Assembly (NCBI RefSeq): GCF_023630255.1
Contig: NZ_JALPRS010000001.1
Coordinates: 1,550,001 to 1,614,000 of the forward strand
DNA: 64,000 nt
Reading direction: 5' to 3'
From: Pontibacter deserti
Lineage (GTDB): Bacteria; Bacteroidota; Bacteroidia; Cytophagales; Hymenobacteraceae
Positions 52,696 through 61,696 of this stretch are shown here, one piece after another; position 1 is the first letter of the stretch, and each line of letters opens with the position of its first letter. Both the position numbers and the translations under genes were made by a program. The notes under the pieces were generated by a model. It was given only the letters and a program-made list of their open reading frames with translations. It did not search any database and was not told the DNA's origin.

Positions 52696-54348
52696 TCAAG
52701 TATACATCTTTTCATAGTACGCTCTTGCCAATCTATCTGAGTCGAAGAAGGGTATTACTTCCCTCATACTGTTTTTAATAATGGTAAGCCATTTAGCTGG
52801 TTGCTGATAATACAATGGCAGAATCTCCTGCTCGAGTGTATCCAGTAAGTTGGTAGCATCGTGCTTGTTTTGCTCATGCAAGGGTAGTGCAGCGTCAACA
52901 GGAGGAACCATAAAACCATTGTTACCATGCTTTATAAACTCAGGCACCCATCCGTCTGCAGTAGAAAGCAAAACTGCTCCATTCATGGCCGCAGACATGC
53001 CACTTGTACCGGAGGCTTCATGGGTTACCAAGGGGTTACTCAGCCACAGGTCTGCCCCCTGCTTTAATAGCTTGGATAATTTTAGCTCATAGCCTACTAA
53101 TACAGAGCATTGCGGATGCTTCTTGCTCAGGTGTACCAAACGGTCGAAAACGGAGATAGCGCCATAGTCTGCGGGATAAGGCTTCCCTGCCCAGATGATC
53201 TGAACGGGCTCTTGGGTATTAGCCAGTAATCGTTCAAAGCGCTCCATGTCTTCCAGTATAAGGTCTGCGCGTTTGTAAGCGGCAAAGCGCCTTGCCCAAA
53301 CAATGGTAAAAATGTTTTCATCCAGCAAATCACCAGTTTGGTCAGCAACTTCCTCGAAAAGCCGTTTCTTAAGTTTCTTTTTTCGATGCACTAATTTTTT
53401 ATCATTGCCCTGGTTCAGGTAACTATATAAGTATGGGTCTGCCCAGTAGGCGTAGTTTTGAGCATTGGTGATATGGGTCAACGGACAAATGTCATGATAC
53501 TTTCCCCATAGTTTATGCGCTACTTTACCATGCATTTCAGAAACACCATTCGCTTTGCGTGCAAGCCGAAGGGTGGCCAGCGTGTGGTCAAATGTATCTT
53601 GTTTTATACCTGTAATGTGTTTTACTTCATCTAGCGGCAGATAAGAGAAATAACCCATCTTATCGAGTAGCCGGATATCGGTTTTCTCGTTCCCATCCGC
53701 CTCTGGTGTATGTGTAGTAAACACCAGACTTTTTCTGATTTCTGCTACATCCCTGTGCTTCTGGTATAAGGCAAAAGCTAATGGTAAAGCATGTGCTTCG
53801 TTGAGGTGGTATACTTCCGGAGCAAGACCCAGGATCTCCAGTAGTTTGAGCCCTCCTGTTCCTAATAAAATACTGGCTGCTATTTTTGCTTCCTGGTTTG
53901 AATCATATAGTTTATGTGTGATAGACTGGGCTAAATAATCGTTCTCAGGCAGATTTGTGGTAAGAAAAAAAACCGGGGCTGTACTAAAAACCTTTGGAGG
54001 CAGGAAATAAACGCCAACCTGTACAGGTGCATGGTTTACTTTTATTTCAAACCTGATATCGGTTTTTTCCAGGAAAGAGTAGATCTTCTCTAAAAATAAT
54101 ACCCCCATGGTTTGGTCTGACCGATGCACCTGATCATAGTAACCATACTTCCAAAGGATGCCTATTCCGATTATGTTTTGTTTTAAATGATAAGCGCTCC
54201 GCATGTGAGAACCTGCCAAAAAACCCAGACCACCGCCATACGTTTTTAGGCATTGCGCGATAGCGTATTCCATTGAGAAGTATGCGACACGCTTTTGGTA
54301 AGCAGGTGCGTAAGCGTAAGGATGCAGCTCCTTTTTATAGTCCGTCAT
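52696..54348 (-). CDS. Alpha-glucan phosphorylase-like protein (GT35), PLP lysine replaced
   Basis: With the ATG at 54348 (MTDYKKELHPYAY) the protein has 550 residues, shorter than typical 700-850-residue enzymes but close to the short alpha-glucan phosphorylases. VAYFSMEYAIAQCLKTYGGGLGFLAG at the start, YHLNEAHALPLAFAL, FTTHTP and TIVWARRFAAYKRADLI all fit the family. The motif that normally reads EASGTSGMKAAxNG is EASGTSGMSAAMNG: Ser452 (codon TCT at 52993-52995) stands where Lys forms the Schiff base with pyridoxal phosphate. A phosphorylase without PLP is not expected to work in the usual way, so this may be a glycosyltransferase or binding relative. Its link to the copper genes is unclear. 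Confidence 0.82.
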   Translation of the reverse strand: MTDYKKELHPYAYAPAYQKRVAYFSMEYAIAQCLKTYGGGLGFLAGSHMRSAYHLKQNIIGIGILWKYGYYDQVHRSDQTMGVLFLEKIYSFLEKTDIRFEIKVNHAPVQVGVYFLPPKVFSTAPVFFLTTNLPENDYLAQSITHKLYDSNQEAKIAASILLGTGGLKLLEILGLAPEVYHLNEAHALPLAFALYQKHRDVAEIRKSLVFTTHTPEADGNEKTDIRLLDKMGYFSYLPLDEVKHITGIKQDTFDHTLATLRLARKANGVSEMHGKVAHKLWGKYHDICPLTHITNAQNYAYWADPYLYSYLNQGNDKKLVHRKKKLKKRLFEEVADQTGDLLDENIFTIVWARRFAAYKRADLILEDMERFERLLANTQEPVQIIWAGKPYPADYGAISVFDRLVHLSKKHPQCSVLVGYELKLSKLLKQGADLWLSNPLVTHEASGTSGMSAAMNGAVLLSTADGWVPEFIKHGNNGFMVPPVDAALPLHEQNKHDATNLLDTLEQEILPLYYQQPAKWLTIIKNSMREVIPFFDSDRLARAYYEKMYT

Positions 54349-54440
54349 AACTACATGCTTTTGATAGTAGGTGTACGTTATCAGAAAGCACCTGTTATAT
54401 TGCCGCAATAAACCTAACGGTTATTGTTTGCAGAATAGCC

Positions 54441-55250
54441 CTATCGCACCTGATGTACTTTCTTTTTTACTTTTCTGATACCTGGTGAGGACACAAAGTA
54501 TAATACAAAACCGGACAAAACAGTGAAGAGCCCGAAAATAGAAAATGCTCTTAGCAGGATGTTACCGAAGTTATCACGGGATTCATAGTCCATGGTGTGC
54601 AGCATCCAGAAGAAATCGAACAGGCGCCACTGGTTATGGCGTATAGCCTGGAAAGTACCCAGTTCAGCAGAAACATATACTGTGCAATTATCCGGCTGAC
54701 TAAATGTAACAGCCCAGGCTGGAAGTGGTTTTTCACGGTACTCGTGGTGCGCTCCTACTTCTGAAAGATATTCTACCTTCTCAACCTTAACCGGATCTGC
54801 GACCTGGCTTTTGGCTACAACAAGTGCTTCTTCTTTGGTTAGTGCAGGTATAAGTTTCCCGCTTGCTGCATTTGCCAACTGCACTTTAACATTAGAAGCC
54901 TGAGCAGGCATATGAGAACCTGCCGCATGTGCAGCATGGTCCATTGCACCAGAAAAATACCGAAGCTGATACACCGGCACCCCTGCAACTTCAATCAGTT
55001 GTATTGATAATACAGAATCCACCTGTGCTTTTGCTTTCAGGTTATCCAGCACCACCTGCGGAGATACCATATTCATAGAAGCAGAGAAATTCCTCTTTTC
55101 CTTACGCAGATGATCGCCGTGTACTTCATCAATATCGTTCCAGCTGAAGTAAAGACCACCTAAGGTCCAGAACAGAAATTGCACACCAAGTATAATTCCC
55201 AGGTAACGGTGCGATTTACGGATATAGTAGTTATTGCTCTTTAGCTTCAT
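54441..55250 (-). CDS. PepSY-domain membrane protein with His-rich insert
   Basis: The 269-residue protein has a first helix (HRYLGIILGVQFLFWTLGGLY), a large outer loop, and a last helix (FSIFGLFTVLSGFVLYFVSS), with HNQWRLFDFFWMLHTMDY before it. This is the layout of PepSY-associated TM proteins, found with siderophore and copper genes. The periplasmic loop has the His/Met-rich DHAAHAAGSHMP, suited to binding copper. It has its own strong promoter (separate entry) and is divergent from the next small secreted protein. Confidence 0.85.
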   Translation of the reverse strand: MKLKSNNYYIRKSHRYLGIILGVQFLFWTLGGLYFSWNDIDEVHGDHLRKEKRNFSASMNMVSPQVVLDNLKAKAQVDSVLSIQLIEVAGVPVYQLRYFSGAMDHAAHAAGSHMPAQASNVKVQLANAASGKLIPALTKEEALVVAKSQVADPVKVEKVEYLSEVGAHHEYREKPLPAWAVTFSQPDNCTVYVSAELGTFQAIRHNQWRLFDFFWMLHTMDYESRDNFGNILLRAFSIFGLFTVLSGFVLYFVSSPGIRKVKKKVHQVR

Positions 55251-55289
55251 TTAGCTAATATAATAATAATAAGATATACTTTACAGGAT

Positions 55290-55320
55290 CAAAGGTAAAT
55301 TTTCAGGAAGTATAAACAAG
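55290..55320 (-). promoter_or_regulatory. Bacteroidetes-type promoter for the PepSY gene
   Basis: On the minus strand CTTG (-33) is followed by a 19-base spacer and TACCTTTG (-7), a good fit to TTTG-N19-TAnnTTTG. The start codon is about 40 bases downstream. Confidence 0.65.
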
Positions 55321-55397
55321 CGTTCTATTGCAGCTATAGTAATTCCAGCACCCCTCTTTGCCATTCAATAAACTATGCGAATTTCATTATTAAGGCA

Positions 55398-55428
55398 TTT
55401 GCTAAATATAATTTTTATAATATATTTG
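55398..55428 (+). promoter_or_regulatory. Bacteroidetes-type promoter, near-perfect
   Basis: TTTG at 55398-55401, a 19-base A/T-rich spacer and TATATTTG at 55421-55428 match the phylum consensus fully. It lies 33 bases before the ATG of the small secreted protein and about 80 bases from the divergent PepSY promoter. Confidence 0.75.
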
Positions 55429-55460
55429 ATTTTATATGTTTAACCTTATCAGCTTAAAGC

Positions 55461-56078
55461 ATGAAGAAACTTTTTACACTTATTTTGCTAGCCTGTACAA
55501 TTACTGCATTCGCGCAGGACTTTCAGCCAGGCAAACTCATTTTTGCGAATGGCAAAGAAATGACCGGATTAGTTAAAACATCTTCGGTGCAAGAAGAAAA
55601 TGTTGTTTTTAAGGCGACAGATTCAGCTGCCAAAGAAAAAATCAACAGAGCAGAATTAAGCAAGGTTACTTTCCCACAGAAAGACTCTGATGCTGTGGTA
55701 TATGTTCCGGTTCATACTGTTACTTATGGCCGGAAATCAAAAGAGCCATATTGGCTGCAGGTTTTAATCGAAGGGCCGGTGACATTATATGGACATGGCG
55801 CCACAATGAGTTTCAATAGAGGCGGCATGCCACATAATGTTTCGGATGTCACTTTTTATGCGAAGCGAACAGATGAAAAGGAAGCTACCTGGGTGGGTAT
55901 GCACTTTACCTCAGGTGCGATGGGTGTGAATGTGCAGAACACCTTCAGAAAACAATCAGCTTTATACTTTGCCGACTATCCTGAGCTGGTTACCAGAATT
56001 GAAAATAAGGAGTTCAAAGTAACAGATCTGCCGGTTATAGTAACGGAATACAATAAATGGAAATCCGCAAAAAAATAG
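55461..56078 (+). CDS. Secreted hypothetical protein, 205 aa
   Basis: A clear signal peptide (KKLFTLILLACTITAFAQ) is followed by QPGKLIFANGKEMTGLVKT, a short beta domain of the kind that tolerates a basic residue-rich surface, then VTYGRKSKEPYWLQVLIEG and a region with YHTYGHGATM-like turns (TLYGHGATMSFNRGG). I do not recognise the family. It has a near-consensus promoter and a strong terminator, so it is a complete single-gene unit. It is probably periplasmic. Presence within the copper island is suggestive, but no metal motif is seen. Confidence 0.75.
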   Translation: MKKLFTLILLACTITAFAQDFQPGKLIFANGKEMTGLVKTSSVQEENVVFKATDSAAKEKINRAELSKVTFPQKDSDAVVYVPVHTVTYGRKSKEPYWLQVLIEGPVTLYGHGATMSFNRGGMPHNVSDVTFYAKRTDEKEATWVGMHFTSGAMGVNVQNTFRKQSALYFADYPELVTRIENKEFKVTDLPVIVTEYNKWKSAKK

Positions 56079-56097
56079 CATGCCTATGCCATTAAAC

Positions 56098-56131
56098 AAA
56101 ATGAGGCGCCTGATTTTAGGCGCCTCATTTT
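56098..56131. terminator. Bidirectional hairpin terminator
   Basis: AAAATGAGGCGCC pairs with GGCGCCTCATTTT around an 8-base loop. It lies between two converging genes and fits both. Confidence 0.92.
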
Positions 56132-56149
56132 GTTTATATCATTCTATAA

Positions 56150-56800
56150 TCACACTGTAGCCACCGGTACGGTTACTTTTAGCTTTTCCCAACTGATCAC
56201 AACAGCACCTTTACCATCAGCCTCTGATACGATCTGGTACCGAAGCCGCTCCTGCGGCTGCGCTGTTGCTTCAGGCTTTACAGAAATGCGCAATACGTCT
56301 TCCTTCTCTGAGTAATCATCGGCCAGGTGCTGCTCCCAGTTTTTGTTAATGATGATGGCCCACTCGTCCTTACCCGGAATAGTGAACAACGCATATTTGC
56401 CGGCAGGCAACTGCTTTCCTCCTATCAGTATATCCTTATCAGTTGTAAAGCTGGTAGCCGAGTGTGCGCCAGTTACCCATACCTGATCATAAGCAACTAA
56501 ACCACCCCAGATATTGCGGCCCCGCACGGCTGGTGAATGGTAGTTGATCGTCAGGTGTGCGTCATCGATCATACCATGCGCTTCTGCTTTCAAGCTACCT
56601 TTCAGCATATCCGGTTCTGCCTGTTCTTTGATTATTACAGCACCTTCACTCACCTTTGGAGTATGCGCTTCAGGAGCATGTTTGGCGTGCTGCGTTGCTT
56701 CTGCTGCAGGAGTTTCATGCTCGCTGGCAGGTTGGTTGCAGTAAGACAAAGTACCGCAAAGTATAAGGGCTAAAAAGCTGGTAGAGATTCTGGAGTTCAT
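56150..56800 (-). CDS. DUF2911 lipoprotein
   Basis: The 216-residue lipoprotein (Cys21 after GTLSY) has a His/Glu/Ala-rich tether (EATQHAKHAPEAHTPK) and a DUF2911 domain: INYHSPAVRGRNIWGGLVAY, VWVTGAHSATSFTTDKDILI and LPAGKYALFTIPGKDEWAII. DUF2911 is frequent in Bacteroidetes, of unknown function, and probably periplasmic. The His-rich tether, similar in style to those of PepSY and CopB nearby, suggests metal contact (inference). It is divergent from the CopB gene. Confidence 0.9.
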   Translation of the reverse strand: MNSRISTSFLALILCGTLSYCNQPASEHETPAAEATQHAKHAPEAHTPKVSEGAVIIKEQAEPDMLKGSLKAEAHGMIDDAHLTINYHSPAVRGRNIWGGLVAYDQVWVTGAHSATSFTTDKDILIGGKQLPAGKYALFTIPGKDEWAIIINKNWEQHLADDYSEKEDVLRISVKPEATAQPQERLRYQIVSEADGKGAVVISWEKLKVTVPVATV

Positions 56801-56947
56801 GTAGATTAGTTTAAGATTATTGATTATCCTGAGCTAAAACTACAAATTATTTCCTTTTGGCTTATATGCCTTAAGCACCCATCCTATAACTTCTTAACAT
56901 TATACTTGGTACAAATTAATAGAGAGACACTCAAATTAATACATCCT

Positions 56948-56952
56948 GGAGG
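56948..56952 (+). promoter_or_regulatory. Strong ribosome-binding site (GGAGG) before copB
   Basis: GGAGG lies 9 bases before the copB ATG. Such a full Shine-Dalgarno site is rare in this window, where most starts lack one; only cysC has a similar one. Confidence 0.6.
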
Positions 56953-56961
56953 TAAGCAAGT

Positions 56962-59070
56962 ATGGATCACCAACATCACAATCATCCTAAGCATAGTCAG
57001 CAAGAGCAGGCAAAAGAGCAGCAAGACAAAGTAACTGAACGGCTGGAGGAGAAAACGCTGCACGGCCACGAACACGCCATGCACGCAGACACCACCGGTC
57101 ATCCGCCGCACGGTAAGCACGGCCACGATCACCACCGCATGATGATCGAAGATTTTAAAAAGCGGTTTTGGGTATCGCTGGTACTTTCCATACCTGTTAT
57201 TATCCTGAGCCCGATGGTGCAACACATTCTGGGCTTTACGCTGGAGGTGCCTTATGCTATTTACATTGCTTTTATACTTTCTTCAGTTATCTATTTCTAT
57301 GGCGGGTGGCCATTTTTAACAGGGCTGGTAGAGGAAATAAAAAAAGGTTCTGCGGGCATGATGACGCTCATTGGGGTTGCTATTACAGTCGCTTATCTCT
57401 ATAGTACGGCTATTGTTTTTGGTCTGGAGGGTATGGACTTTTTCTGGGAGTTGGCCACGCTGATCGTGATCATGCTGCTGGGGCATTGGATCGAAATGCG
57501 CTCGGTGCTGGGTGCCTCCAAAGCGTTGGAACTGCTGGTAAGTATGATGCCTGCCGAGGCAATGCTGATCCGGGATGGTGAAACAGTAAAAGTGCGCATA
57601 GAAGACCTGCAGAAAGGTGACCTTATACTGGTGAAACCCGGTGAGAAAGTACCGGCCGACGGCGTAGTGGAGGACGGCGAAAGCCACCTGAATGAAAGCA
57701 TGTTGACCGGCGAGAGCAAACCAGTGAAAAAGAACAAAGGCGACAAAGTGATCGGCGGCTCTATTAATGGTAATGGTGCCCTGCGGGTGCTGGTAGAGCA
57801 TACCGGCAAAGAGAGCTACCTCAACAAAGTGATCACCCTGGTGCAGGAGGCGCAGAAAACCAAATCAGAAACCCAGCGCCTGGCTAACCGCGCTGCCAAA
57901 TGGCTCACGTACATTGCGCTAATTGCCGGCTTCGGCACCTTGGCGGTATGGCTTATACTTGGACAGGACTTTGCTTTTGCACTGGAGCGGATGGTTACCG
58001 TGATGGTAATCTCCTGTCCGCATGCGTTAGGCTTGGCAGTTCCGCTGGTAGTAGCTATTTCAACAGCCGTTTCGGCTAACAACGGCCTGCTCATCCGCAA
58101 CCGCACCGCCTTCGAAAATTCCCGCAGGATCACCACCATCATCTTCGATAAAACCGGTACCCTCACCCAAGGCTCCCACGAAATTGCCTCTGTAGTGACT
58201 TTTGATAAAACTATGGATGAACGCGAAATGCTGCGGCTGGCGGCTGGTGTGGAGCAGAACTCAGAACATTTTATTTCGCAGGGTATACTTCGCAAGGTTA
58301 AGGCAGAAGGTATAACGGTGCCCCCTTCTGAAGCCTTTAACTACCTGCCGGGTAAAGGCCTTGAAGGTATGGTGGACGGCCGGGATGTGAAAGTAGTTGG
58401 GCCAAATTACATCAAAGAGTATAACATACAGGTACCTGCCAGTACTGCCGAAGAAGGCGTGGAAACAGTTGTTTATACTTTGGTGGACGGACAACCGGTA
58501 GGCTACATCACCATGCGCGACCAGATACGTCCCGAATCTGCCGGCGCCATACAGGTGCTGAAAGAAAATGGTATCAAGAACCTGCTGCTGACCGGTGATA
58601 ACGAGCGCGTAGCCAGAAGTGTAAGCGATAAACTGAAGATGGACGGCTACCTCGCGAACGTACTGCCGCACCAGAAACAAGACAAGGTAAAAGAGCTACA
58701 GGCAAAAGGTGAGTTTGTAGCCATGACCGGCGATGGTGTAAACGATGCCCCTGCCCTGGCGCAAGCCGATGTAGGCATTGCCGTAGGCTCCGGCACCGAC
58801 GTGGCCGCTGAAACAGCCGATATTATACTAGTCAACAGCAACCCGCAGGACATCGCATCACTTATACTTTTCGGCAAGGCAACTTACCGTAAAATGATCC
58901 AGAACCTGATCTGGGCTACCGGCTATAACGTGATCGCGCTACCCCTGGCGGCAGGTGTGCTCTACAACCAGGGCATTATGATCTCGCCTGCCGTGGGAGC
59001 GGCTTTGATGAGTTTGAGTACCGTGATTGTGGCCATCAATGCCCAACTCCTGCGAAGGCAGCTAAAGTAA
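56962..59070 (+). CDS. copB: CopB-type copper/silver-translocating P-type ATPase
   Basis: The 702-residue pump has an N-terminal His-rich tail (MDHQHHNHPKHSQQ and HGHEHAMHADTTGH) in place of CxxC metal domains. It has eight membrane helices, the actuator motif MLTGES, the membrane metal site CPH (Cys352-His354), DKTGTLTQ with phospho-acceptor Asp396 and GDGVNDAPALAQADVG. CPH marks the P1B-3 group, which exports Cu(II) or Cu(I)/Ag(I), unlike CopA with CPC. It removes copper from the cytoplasm to the periplasm, from where the split RND pump would carry it out. Confidence 0.95.
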   Translation: MDHQHHNHPKHSQQEQAKEQQDKVTERLEEKTLHGHEHAMHADTTGHPPHGKHGHDHHRMMIEDFKKRFWVSLVLSIPVIILSPMVQHILGFTLEVPYAIYIAFILSSVIYFYGGWPFLTGLVEEIKKGSAGMMTLIGVAITVAYLYSTAIVFGLEGMDFFWELATLIVIMLLGHWIEMRSVLGASKALELLVSMMPAEAMLIRDGETVKVRIEDLQKGDLILVKPGEKVPADGVVEDGESHLNESMLTGESKPVKKNKGDKVIGGSINGNGALRVLVEHTGKESYLNKVITLVQEAQKTKSETQRLANRAAKWLTYIALIAGFGTLAVWLILGQDFAFALERMVTVMVISCPHALGLAVPLVVAISTAVSANNGLLIRNRTAFENSRRITTIIFDKTGTLTQGSHEIASVVTFDKTMDEREMLRLAAGVEQNSEHFISQGILRKVKAEGITVPPSEAFNYLPGKGLEGMVDGRDVKVVGPNYIKEYNIQVPASTAEEGVETVVYTLVDGQPVGYITMRDQIRPESAGAIQVLKENGIKNLLLTGDNERVARSVSDKLKMDGYLANVLPHQKQDKVKELQAKGEFVAMTGDGVNDAPALAQADVGIAVGSGTDVAAETADIILVNSNPQDIASLILFGKATYRKMIQNLIWATGYNVIALPLAAGVLYNQGIMISPAVGAALMSLSTVIVAINAQLLRRQLK

Positions 59071-59114
59071 CGGGCAACAACGTGTCTAATGCCGGGTCGT
59101 ATAACCAAAATCAT

Positions 59115-59151
59115 AAGTAACTGATAAACAGATAAACAAGTTACTTTTTTT
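59115..59151 (+). terminator. Probable terminator after copB
   Basis: AAGTAACT pairs with AGTTACTT around a 16-base loop, followed by a run of T. Weak stem, but well placed. Confidence 0.5.
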
Positions 59152-59181
59152 AGTATTTCAGACAACCAATAAACCACAACT

Positions 59182-59892
59182 ATGAAAAAACTTAATTTTA
59201 AAAAAGGCCTGGTTCTCTTTTCCTGCCTTATGGCTTTCTCATTTACAGCATGTAACGAAAATGCCAAAACCGTTGAAGAAACCACCACTGAAACCGAAGA
59301 AACAACAACCGGAGTAACAACTACTGATACAGCTGCAACCACGGGTATGGATACGACCGGTGCAGGAGGCGGTATGATGGCACACATGCATAAAAATATG
59401 GAGGAAATGCGTGGCATGCGAACAAATATGACCGGAGATCCTGATTATGACTTTGCTCAAATGATGGTCATGCACCACCAAGGGGCTGTAAGGATGGCAG
59501 ACGACGAAATAGCTAATGGTACAGACACCAAAATGAAGCAGATGGCTCAGAAGACGAAGGAAACCAACCAGGCTGATATCAAAAAGCTGCAGGACTTCAC
59601 GAGTAAACACAAACCAACCAAAGGAGATACAGCCACTACCAGCAGGATGATGCAGCCGATGGGCAAAATGATGGGCGATATGCACAAAAACATGGGTGAT
59701 ATGAGCAGCATGAACACCGACCAGAACTTTGCCCAGATGATGATCCATCACCATGAAATGGGCAATGAGATGGCGAGAGAATTTCTGAAACAAGGCAAAA
59801 CACAGGAAATGAAGCAAATGGCACAGAAGACGATCGACCAACAAACGAAAGAGATAAAAGAGCTTCAGAACTGGCAGCAACAGAATAAATAA
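59182..59892 (+). CDS. DUF305 lipoprotein with two DUF305 halves
   Basis: The 236-residue protein has a lipoprotein signal (FSFTAC, about residue 30) and a Thr/Glu-rich tether. Two similar Met/His-rich units follow: FAQMMVMHHQGAVRMADDEI...MKQMAQKTKETNQADIKKLQ and FAQMMIHHHEMGNEMAREFL...MKQMAQKTIDQQTKEIKELQ, each a ferritin-like helical pair. DUF305 proteins are associated with copper resistance and are thought to bind metal with the HH and Met residues. The total of His and Met is very high. It is flanked by a terminator on each side. Confidence 0.9.
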   Translation: MKKLNFKKGLVLFSCLMAFSFTACNENAKTVEETTTETEETTTGVTTTDTAATTGMDTTGAGGGMMAHMHKNMEEMRGMRTNMTGDPDYDFAQMMVMHHQGAVRMADDEIANGTDTKMKQMAQKTKETNQADIKKLQDFTSKHKPTKGDTATTSRMMQPMGKMMGDMHKNMGDMSSMNTDQNFAQMMIHHHEMGNEMAREFLKQGKTQEMKQMAQKTIDQQTKEIKELQNWQQQNK

Positions 59893-59931
59893 CAACTAAC
59901 CGAATAGCCAATAAAGCTGATACTACTCAAT

Positions 59932-59964
59932 AAGGCCATCAAGTCACCATACTTGATGGCCTTT
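59932..59964 (+). terminator. Hairpin terminator after the DUF305 gene
   Basis: AAGGCCATCAAGT pairs with ACTTGATGGCCTT around a 6-base loop, followed by a short T-rich stretch. Confidence 0.85.
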
Positions 59965-60038
59965 ACATTTTCTTAAAACAAGTATACATCTTCCAGAAAT
60001 AGATTATCTTTCAGTAAAAATCACTTATACTTCGCCGC

Positions 60039-61100
60039 ATGAAGACTCTCCTGAACATCGTGTTACCTGTTATATTTTCCTTTGCTGTAATTTCCTGTAC
60101 TTCGCCTGCAGAGCATACAAAAGAAAAATTGCTTGCTAATGGTCGTCAGCCGCAAGTCGCTATGGCAACAGATGGCACCACACGCATTGTGTACGGAGAA
60201 GATGAAACTATTTTCTGCGCCACTTCTTCGGATAACGGCCAGACCTTCTCACAGCCTGAGGTTGTAGGTAAGATTCCGGGACTTTTACTGGGGATGTCGA
60301 TGGGGCCACAGATAGCAAGTTCTGCCAATTATACTATAGTTACCGCTATTGATAAAAAAGGTAATATCCATTCCTTCAGCCTGAAACATGGGACAGATAA
60401 ATGGGTTAAAGCGGCAGATATAAATGATGTGCCAAAGGTAGCTGTAGAAGGATTGATGAGCGTTGCCAGCGATGATAAGGACAACTTTTATGCCGTGTGG
60501 CTGGATGTCAGGAATGACAAGAAAAACAAAATTGTGCTGGCTTCAACATCAGGTGCAGCCGGCACGTGGTCACCTAACCGGGTAGTATATCAATCCCCTG
60601 ACAGTACTGTGTGCGAATGCTGCAAACCAAGTATAAACGTAAAAGGCGAACAGGTAACCTTGATGTTCAGAAACTGGGTGAATGGCTCCAGAGACTTTTA
60701 CTATACCTCTTCAAAAGATAAAGGCCAGCATTTTTCTGCTGCAGAAAAACTGGGCAATGGCACCTGGAAGCTGGAAGGCTGCCCTATGGATGGCGGAAGT
60801 ATACTGGTTGATGAAAACGATGAGGTGCATACAACCTGGCAGCGTGAAGGCAAGATATTTTATGCCAAAGCCGGAAGTCCGGAAGTGCAGTTCGGTAAAG
60901 GCCGTAACAGCCGCATCTGTGGGAACACAAATCCGGTTATAGTGTGGCAGGATAAATCTGAACTGAAGCTAAAGGCCCTGAATGCAGATAAGGAATTGGT
61001 AGTGGGCAACGGCAGCTACATAGAAGCTGCTCCAATGCCAGATAATACCACGTTGTGTGTATGGGAAAACGAGAAGAAAGTATACTTCAAGAGAATATAA
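60039..61100 (+). CDS. BNR/sialidase-like lipoprotein with Cys motifs
   Basis: The 353-residue lipoprotein (Cys20 in FAVISC) has repeated SxDxGxxF-type turns (SSDNGQTFSQPE, SKDKGQHFSAAE), the Asp-box of sialidase-like beta-propellers. Catalytic Arg/Tyr/Glu triads of true sialidases are not evident. Between blades it has CECCKPS and, 50 residues later, GCPMDGG, which could jointly bind a soft metal. It is the last plus-strand gene of the copper island. A propeller-type surface or periplasmic metal-binding protein is possible. Confidence 0.75.
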   Translation: MKTLLNIVLPVIFSFAVISCTSPAEHTKEKLLANGRQPQVAMATDGTTRIVYGEDETIFCATSSDNGQTFSQPEVVGKIPGLLLGMSMGPQIASSANYTIVTAIDKKGNIHSFSLKHGTDKWVKAADINDVPKVAVEGLMSVASDDKDNFYAVWLDVRNDKKNKIVLASTSGAAGTWSPNRVVYQSPDSTVCECCKPSINVKGEQVTLMFRNWVNGSRDFYYTSSKDKGQHFSAAEKLGNGTWKLEGCPMDGGSILVDENDEVHTTWQREGKIFYAKAGSPEVQFGKGRNSRICGNTNPVIVWQDKSELKLKALNADKELVVGNGSYIEAAPMPDNTTLCVWENEKKVYFKRI

Positions 61101-61122
61101 ATGCTTTATACTTTCACTTTCT

Positions 61123-61626
61123 TTAGCTGCTCTTCAGGTTATGTTCCTGCAGTAATGTTATGGCTTCTTCGTTGCCCTGTTGGTAAGCTAAGTCAAGTGC
61201 AGTTAGGCCACGAACATCTCTTATAGTCGTATCAGCACCATATTCCAGCATAAGCTTTACTAAGGCATTTCGCCCGAAAAGTGTGGCGAACATTAGCGCA
61301 GTACCGCCATTTCCGTTCTGTGTATTCAGCTCCGCACCTTTCTCGATCAGCAACTTTGCAATGTCTGGGTATCCTTTAAAACATACGCCCATTAAAGCGG
61401 TGTTTCCGCCACTATCCTGTGTGTTCGGGTCCGCTCCTGCCTCCAGCAGCAAACGGGTAACTTCCTCGTGCCCGTCGTAAGCCGCTATGATCAGGGGTGT
61501 AAATCCTCTTCCATCGGTTATACTTAGATTCGCGCCGGCTGCTATCCGTTGTTTTATATAAGCTGCATCCCCTCTCCGGGCTGCATCAAAGAGCAGGTGT
61601 TCTTCGCTGGTGGAGTAAAATGTCAT
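61123..61626 (-). CDS. Ankyrin-repeat protein, 167 aa
   Basis: Five consecutive ankyrin units cover almost the whole protein: for example, GRGFTPLIIAAYDGHEEVTR, GNTALMGVCFKGYPDIAKLL and GTALMFATLFGRNALVKLML. No signal peptide, so cytoplasmic. Bacterial single-domain ankyrin proteins of this size often sit near catalase or redox genes and act by protein contact; no partner is obvious here. It converges on the BNR gene with a gap of 22 bases. Confidence 0.92.
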   Translation of the reverse strand: MTFYSTSEEHLLFDAARRGDAAYIKQRIAAGANLSITDGRGFTPLIIAAYDGHEEVTRLLLEAGADPNTQDSGGNTALMGVCFKGYPDIAKLLIEKGAELNTQNGNGGTALMFATLFGRNALVKLMLEYGADTTIRDVRGLTALDLAYQQGNEEAITLLQEHNLKSS

Positions 61627-61696
61627 AGGATTAATACTTAGATAGTTAGTTACAGGAGCGTACGCAACAGGAACTGAAATGGCTGTTCAATCTATT

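Noticed and set aside
60039-61100. Functional exo-sialidase
   Set aside because: Asp-box turns are present, but the Arg triad and nucleophilic Tyr/Glu pair cannot be identified, and no sialic-acid genes are nearby.
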